DNA from: Pseudorasbora parva
Lineage: Eukaryota; Chordata; Actinopteri; Cypriniformes; Gobionidae
Direction of reading: 5' to 3'
Length of the DNA stretch: 64,000 bases
Assembly: GCF_024679245.1 (NCBI RefSeq)
Contig: NC_090178.1
Coordinates: forward strand, 9,463,202-9,527,201
Made by a program: the position numbers and the translations under genes. The notes below the pieces were generated by a model. It ran no database searches, was not told where the DNA came from, and worked only from the letters and a program-made list of their open reading frames with translations. This document shows positions 1 through 64,000 of this stretch, one piece after another. Position 1 is the first letter of the stretch, and each line of letters starts with the position of its first letter.

Positions 1-1973
1 ATGGAATGCGAGGAATGCTTCAGTACACATAGAAAAACCTAAAATTGCTAAAACATTACCCCAAAAATTATTTTATAATGTCTGCATGTGTATCTGAATG
101 CATTCTGAAGAGAAAAAAACTCAAGTACTGACTTTAGGACCCAGCGGAACAGCTCATTTGCTCCATAAGGCAATCTAGTGGTAAGAGTCATGAAATATCA
201 TTTTCCCACAAGAGGTTGGCAAATACACCCATTGTAAGATATTTTGAGCTGAATTAAAAGGGTTATTCATGAAATGCATTATTCTGATAAATATAAGTTA
301 CCGTATATAGTTAAGTTAAACGTTATTTTGAATTTAAGTTAAAAGAATTTGAAGAATGTGCTTAAATTATTATGTATTGATAAAATCTAGTAATTTAAAG
401 GTAAATTAAAAAGCATAGAAAAAACATTATCAAAATTAAGGATAATTTTAGGGCTTCGGGTCATTTTGACCCATGATGAAAGTATTTGTTACAAAGTGAG
501 GGAAGGTTGAGGGTTACAAAACATTTCTATTTCAAATAAATGTTGTTCTTTTGAACTTTCTGTTCATCCGAAAAATCTGAAATAATGTATAAATAAATAA
601 AATATGCAAATTGTGTATATTAAAATGATTTCTGACAGGAGTAAATAATGCTGCAAATTCTGCTTTGCCATCGCAGTGATAAATTACATTTTAAAATATA
701 TTGAAATAGAAAACAGTTCACAAGATTATAGTTTTTATCAAATAAATGCTGCCTTGGAAAAAACCTTACTGACCCCAAACTTTTGAATGCTAGTGTAAGA
801 ATAAATTACTTTTTACAGTATGGAAAAGGGAATTTTATGGGTCAAGGCATTATACCATCACTATATGAAGTATATCAAGAAGACCAGTGACTTTATATAT
901 GTGACCAGCATAATAGAATGGCTTGGTAACGGTGTAGTTTAATTTTTTAGATTACAACTTAAAAACACAAACAGTAGTAAATGAGCAAAGATTAAGTGAC
1001 GTGATTATTTTTGCATGAAGCAAACTCAGTAATGATGTCAGTAAGCAAAACTTAATCAATGTGGAAATGTCATCTCACCAATACAAGGACAGTTTAGACA
1101 ACTTCATAGCTCAGAAAACAGCCAATATGTACGAAATAAGTAATATAAGCACTTTAGCAAAAATGCAAGCTTCATATTTCTGCTTTTAAACCATCTGGAA
1201 TGCCTTGCCCCACAGACCTCCATTATATTTTTCTACTGTAAGCAATTTCTGTATGTTTGTACCACCTGAGCGATGATTCAGAATTATTTTCTGTGGTAAT
1301 TGACAGCATGTCATAGATGTTGTCCATAAAGCTTCTACTTGAACCTGACTCCTGTTCATATTTGAAATTGATATTTCATATTAGAGTTAAAAATGATATT
1401 ATACATTTTAAGACATTCTGTTTTTTTACAGCAGAATTTTTTAGTGAATAGTATATATCAAAAAAAAAAAGTCACATTCTGTCATCATTTTTTTGCCTTC
1501 ATGATTTGAGAGCTCCAGTGGAAGTATTTCAGCATCCAAAAAAAGCTAATATTTCAACATGTTGAACTAGTATATGACTTGCACATGGAAATGGACCACT
1601 TTGCTCTCAAGGTTATGGTATCATTACAATTTGACAATGGACAGCTGCTACTTACTAACCACTTTTGCTATATGCACTGTATCGGTCACAAATTGTGATT
1701 CATGTGTGGGAAAAGAAAAGCGTACAGGTTTGGAATGAAATGTGGGTGAGTAAATGATGACAGAATTTTAATTTTGGGGTGAGCTAATCCCTTAAGCCTC
1801 TAGGAGACATTATTTGATTTGACCCAATCGTGTGGCTTACTCCTATGAAACACCTGCAATCACAACAGAGTTTGTGTGATAAATCGGATGAAATTCACCT
1901 CAGCCTTCCCCGCACCAGCACTGGCAGGTTTCTGTGTTCCTGAATGATGTTTGTTGTGGTTTTGACCTGACAG
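1..1973. other. RIMS2 intron, mostly unassigned
   Basis: AT-rich intronic DNA with no supportable exon. Two repeat fragments are visible. At 641-800 is the teleost repeat ending in gaccccaaacttttgaa, which recurs (either strand) near 6160, 23460 and 48385. At 1742-1796 is one end of an Angel-like MITE (gtgagtaaatgatgacag through the wgggtgaactaaccctt motif). Confidence 0.6.
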
Positions 1974-62393
<60,420 letters not shown>

Positions 62394-62585
62394 GTAAGAC
62401 TCCATCTCAACCTTTTCTGCTCATAAACATCTTAACTGCATTTGAAGGGTTTTAGTGTGTCAGTGTCACTGAATCATTATCATGCACCTCTCAAACTTTG
62501 CATACTCTACATATTAAAATATTTATATTTAGTAAAAAGGTTATTTAAGGTTTTCTTGGAAGTAAGCAACTATTGGTGTTTGTTT

Positions 62586-62882
62586 AGTGCTGCCAAATCG
62601 ATTAAACACAACCAAAATAAAAGTTTGTGTTTACATAATACATGTATATATGTAAGAAGTACGTGTGTGTATATATAATTTATCTTATTTTTTAAAATAA
62701 AAATTATATATATATTATATATACACATGCATGCATATTTATATATATATACATAATAATTATACACAGTGCACACATATATTATGTAAATACAAACTTT
62801 TATTTTAGATGCGATTAATCACGATACAATTTTCCCCAGCACTATTATATTTATATATTCAATATTTAGATTTATATATAAT

Positions 62883-62975
<93 letters not shown>

Positions 62976-63012
62976 ATATTTCTTAAATATATACATGTAT
63001 GTGTGTATTTAA

Positions 63013-63099
<87 letters not shown>

Positions 63100-63170
63100 A
63101 TACACGCATATATTATGCAAGGAAAAACTTTTATTTTGGATTTTTTAACTTTTATCGCGATTAATCGTTT
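62586..63170. mobile_element. MITE of the 46632 family, expanded by (TA)n tracts
   Basis: Left agtgctgccaaatcgattaa, right atcgcgattaatcgttttta, with shared aaaataaaagtttgtgttta inside. Two (TA)n tracts, 62890-62970 and 63018-63095, have grown within it. It lies 190 bp after the RIMS2 exon. Confidence 0.6.
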
Positions 63171-63378
63171 TTATCTAATAAGCAATTATTGCCATAATAA
63201 GCTAAATATATTTTAGGGACTATATTTTATTAGCAGTTTTCCCCCTGAAATCCATGTATAAATGTTATTTACTTTCTTACTTAATTACTTAATTAATGAA
63301 TTATGTTTAGTAAAATGTTATTTAGGGTTTCTAGTAAGCTAGCAAGCATTGGCAATTTGGCATAGTAATAAAAATATA

Positions 63379-63784
63379 CACTTACTGGCCACTTTATTAG
63401 GTACAGCTTGATAGTTCCGCATTGGACCTAGGTTTGAATCCGACCTCTGGCATCAACAAGGCATATTCACCCACATAACTGCCTCTCACAGCATATTTTC
63501 TCTTTTTCGGACCATTCTCTGTAAACCCTTGAAATGGTTGTGCGTAAAAATCTCAACAGATCAGCAGTTTCTGAAATATTTAGACCAGCCCTTCTGGCAC
63601 CAACAACCATGCCACATTCAAAGTGGCATGGTTTAAAATGCACTTAAATCACCTTTCCTCCCCATTCTAAAGCTCAGGTTGAACTTCATTATGCCTACAT
63701 GCCTAAATGAGTTGTTGTAATGTAATTGGCTGATTAGATATATTCATTAACATGCAGTTGAACAGGTTTACCTAATAAAGTGGC
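63379..63784 (-). pseudogene. Tc1-type transposon remnant ('ggccactttattaggta' family)
   Basis: Left end acttactggccactttatta, right end aggtttacctaataaagtgg. Between them the minus strand keeps pieces of a transposase 5' region (e.g. gatttaagtgcattttaaac then catgccactttgaatgtggc and caccaacaaccatgcca in inverse). The middle and the C-terminal DDE region are deleted. The rest to 64000 is intron; no exon was recognised. Confidence 0.65.
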
Positions 63785-64000
63785 TTCAGATTTTCTAGCA
63801 GTTGTTTGTTTTCCCCGAAGTGCACTTATAATGTAGTGTTGACTATTAATAATAATTATGACTTAGTGTCAGTGTGATCTGTGCTCTTGATGCAGTCGGA
63901 TGTGTGAGTGTTGGTGTCAGTGAACAGTAACCACATTTCTTCCACATGAAGAGTTTGGGTTCATCCCACCATCATCAGCTCCAACAAAAACATGATCCTC

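Noticed and set aside
63890..64000. Possible further RIMS2 exon after a gatgcag acceptor
   Set aside because: In the phase required by the 62258 exon the frame meets a stop after nine codons, and the peptide is unlike RIMS2.

Overview
The window is vertebrate genomic DNA, almost certainly from a ray-finned fish and most likely a cyprinid. It is AT-rich and intron-rich, and its transposons are of teleost type: Tc1-like, hAT-like, piggyBac-like TTAA elements, palindromic Angel-like MITEs and a DIRS retrotransposon.

The only host gene I can support is on the + strand: an internal piece of a RIM active-zone scaffold gene, best matched to RIMS2. Ten exons (1974-62393) keep phase at every junction. 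They encode, in order, the PDZ domain (exons at 1974, 5807 and 6444), a Ser-rich linker (9901, 10083), the C2A domain (15239, 20060, 21444) and the start of the Ser/Arg-rich C2A-C2B linker (38065, 62258). A possible 27-bp cassette exon sits at 22522. Both gene ends lie outside the window.

Nearly everything else is intronic repeat. 1-16 kb: scattered MITEs, a (GT)61 tract touching a splice acceptor, a nearly intact Tc1-like transposon (7574-9199) nested in an older element, and TTAA-flanked MITEs. 16.27-18.92 kb: a TIR element whose core has grown into about 56 copies of a 42-bp minisatellite. 19-23 kb: small TIR elements and hairpins. 23.9-29.8 kb: a hAT-like element with a CACTG-ended element, two large palindromes and a RecQ-helicase-like fragment inside it. 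30.02-36.16 kb: a decayed DIRS retrotransposon on the minus strand, with inverted terminal repeats, an internal complementary region, RT/RNase H and tyrosine recombinase remnants, and a 121-bp tandem array. 36.6-37.1 kb: a CpG-rich patch. 38.4-46.5 kb: nested TIR elements carrying minus-strand exon-like frames. 47-48.1 kb: microsatellites.

48.75-60.15 kb is the most unusual region. It holds seven bodies of a 0.8-1.85 kb element with GC-rich hairpin 'heads' and 'tails' set in (TTA)n, stacked like nested brackets. Each body carries a tRNA-like domain with a pol III B box, and the set holds twelve CTCF-like motifs in one orientation. I do not recognise this family. I propose it as a self-targeting, possibly insulator-bearing repeat.
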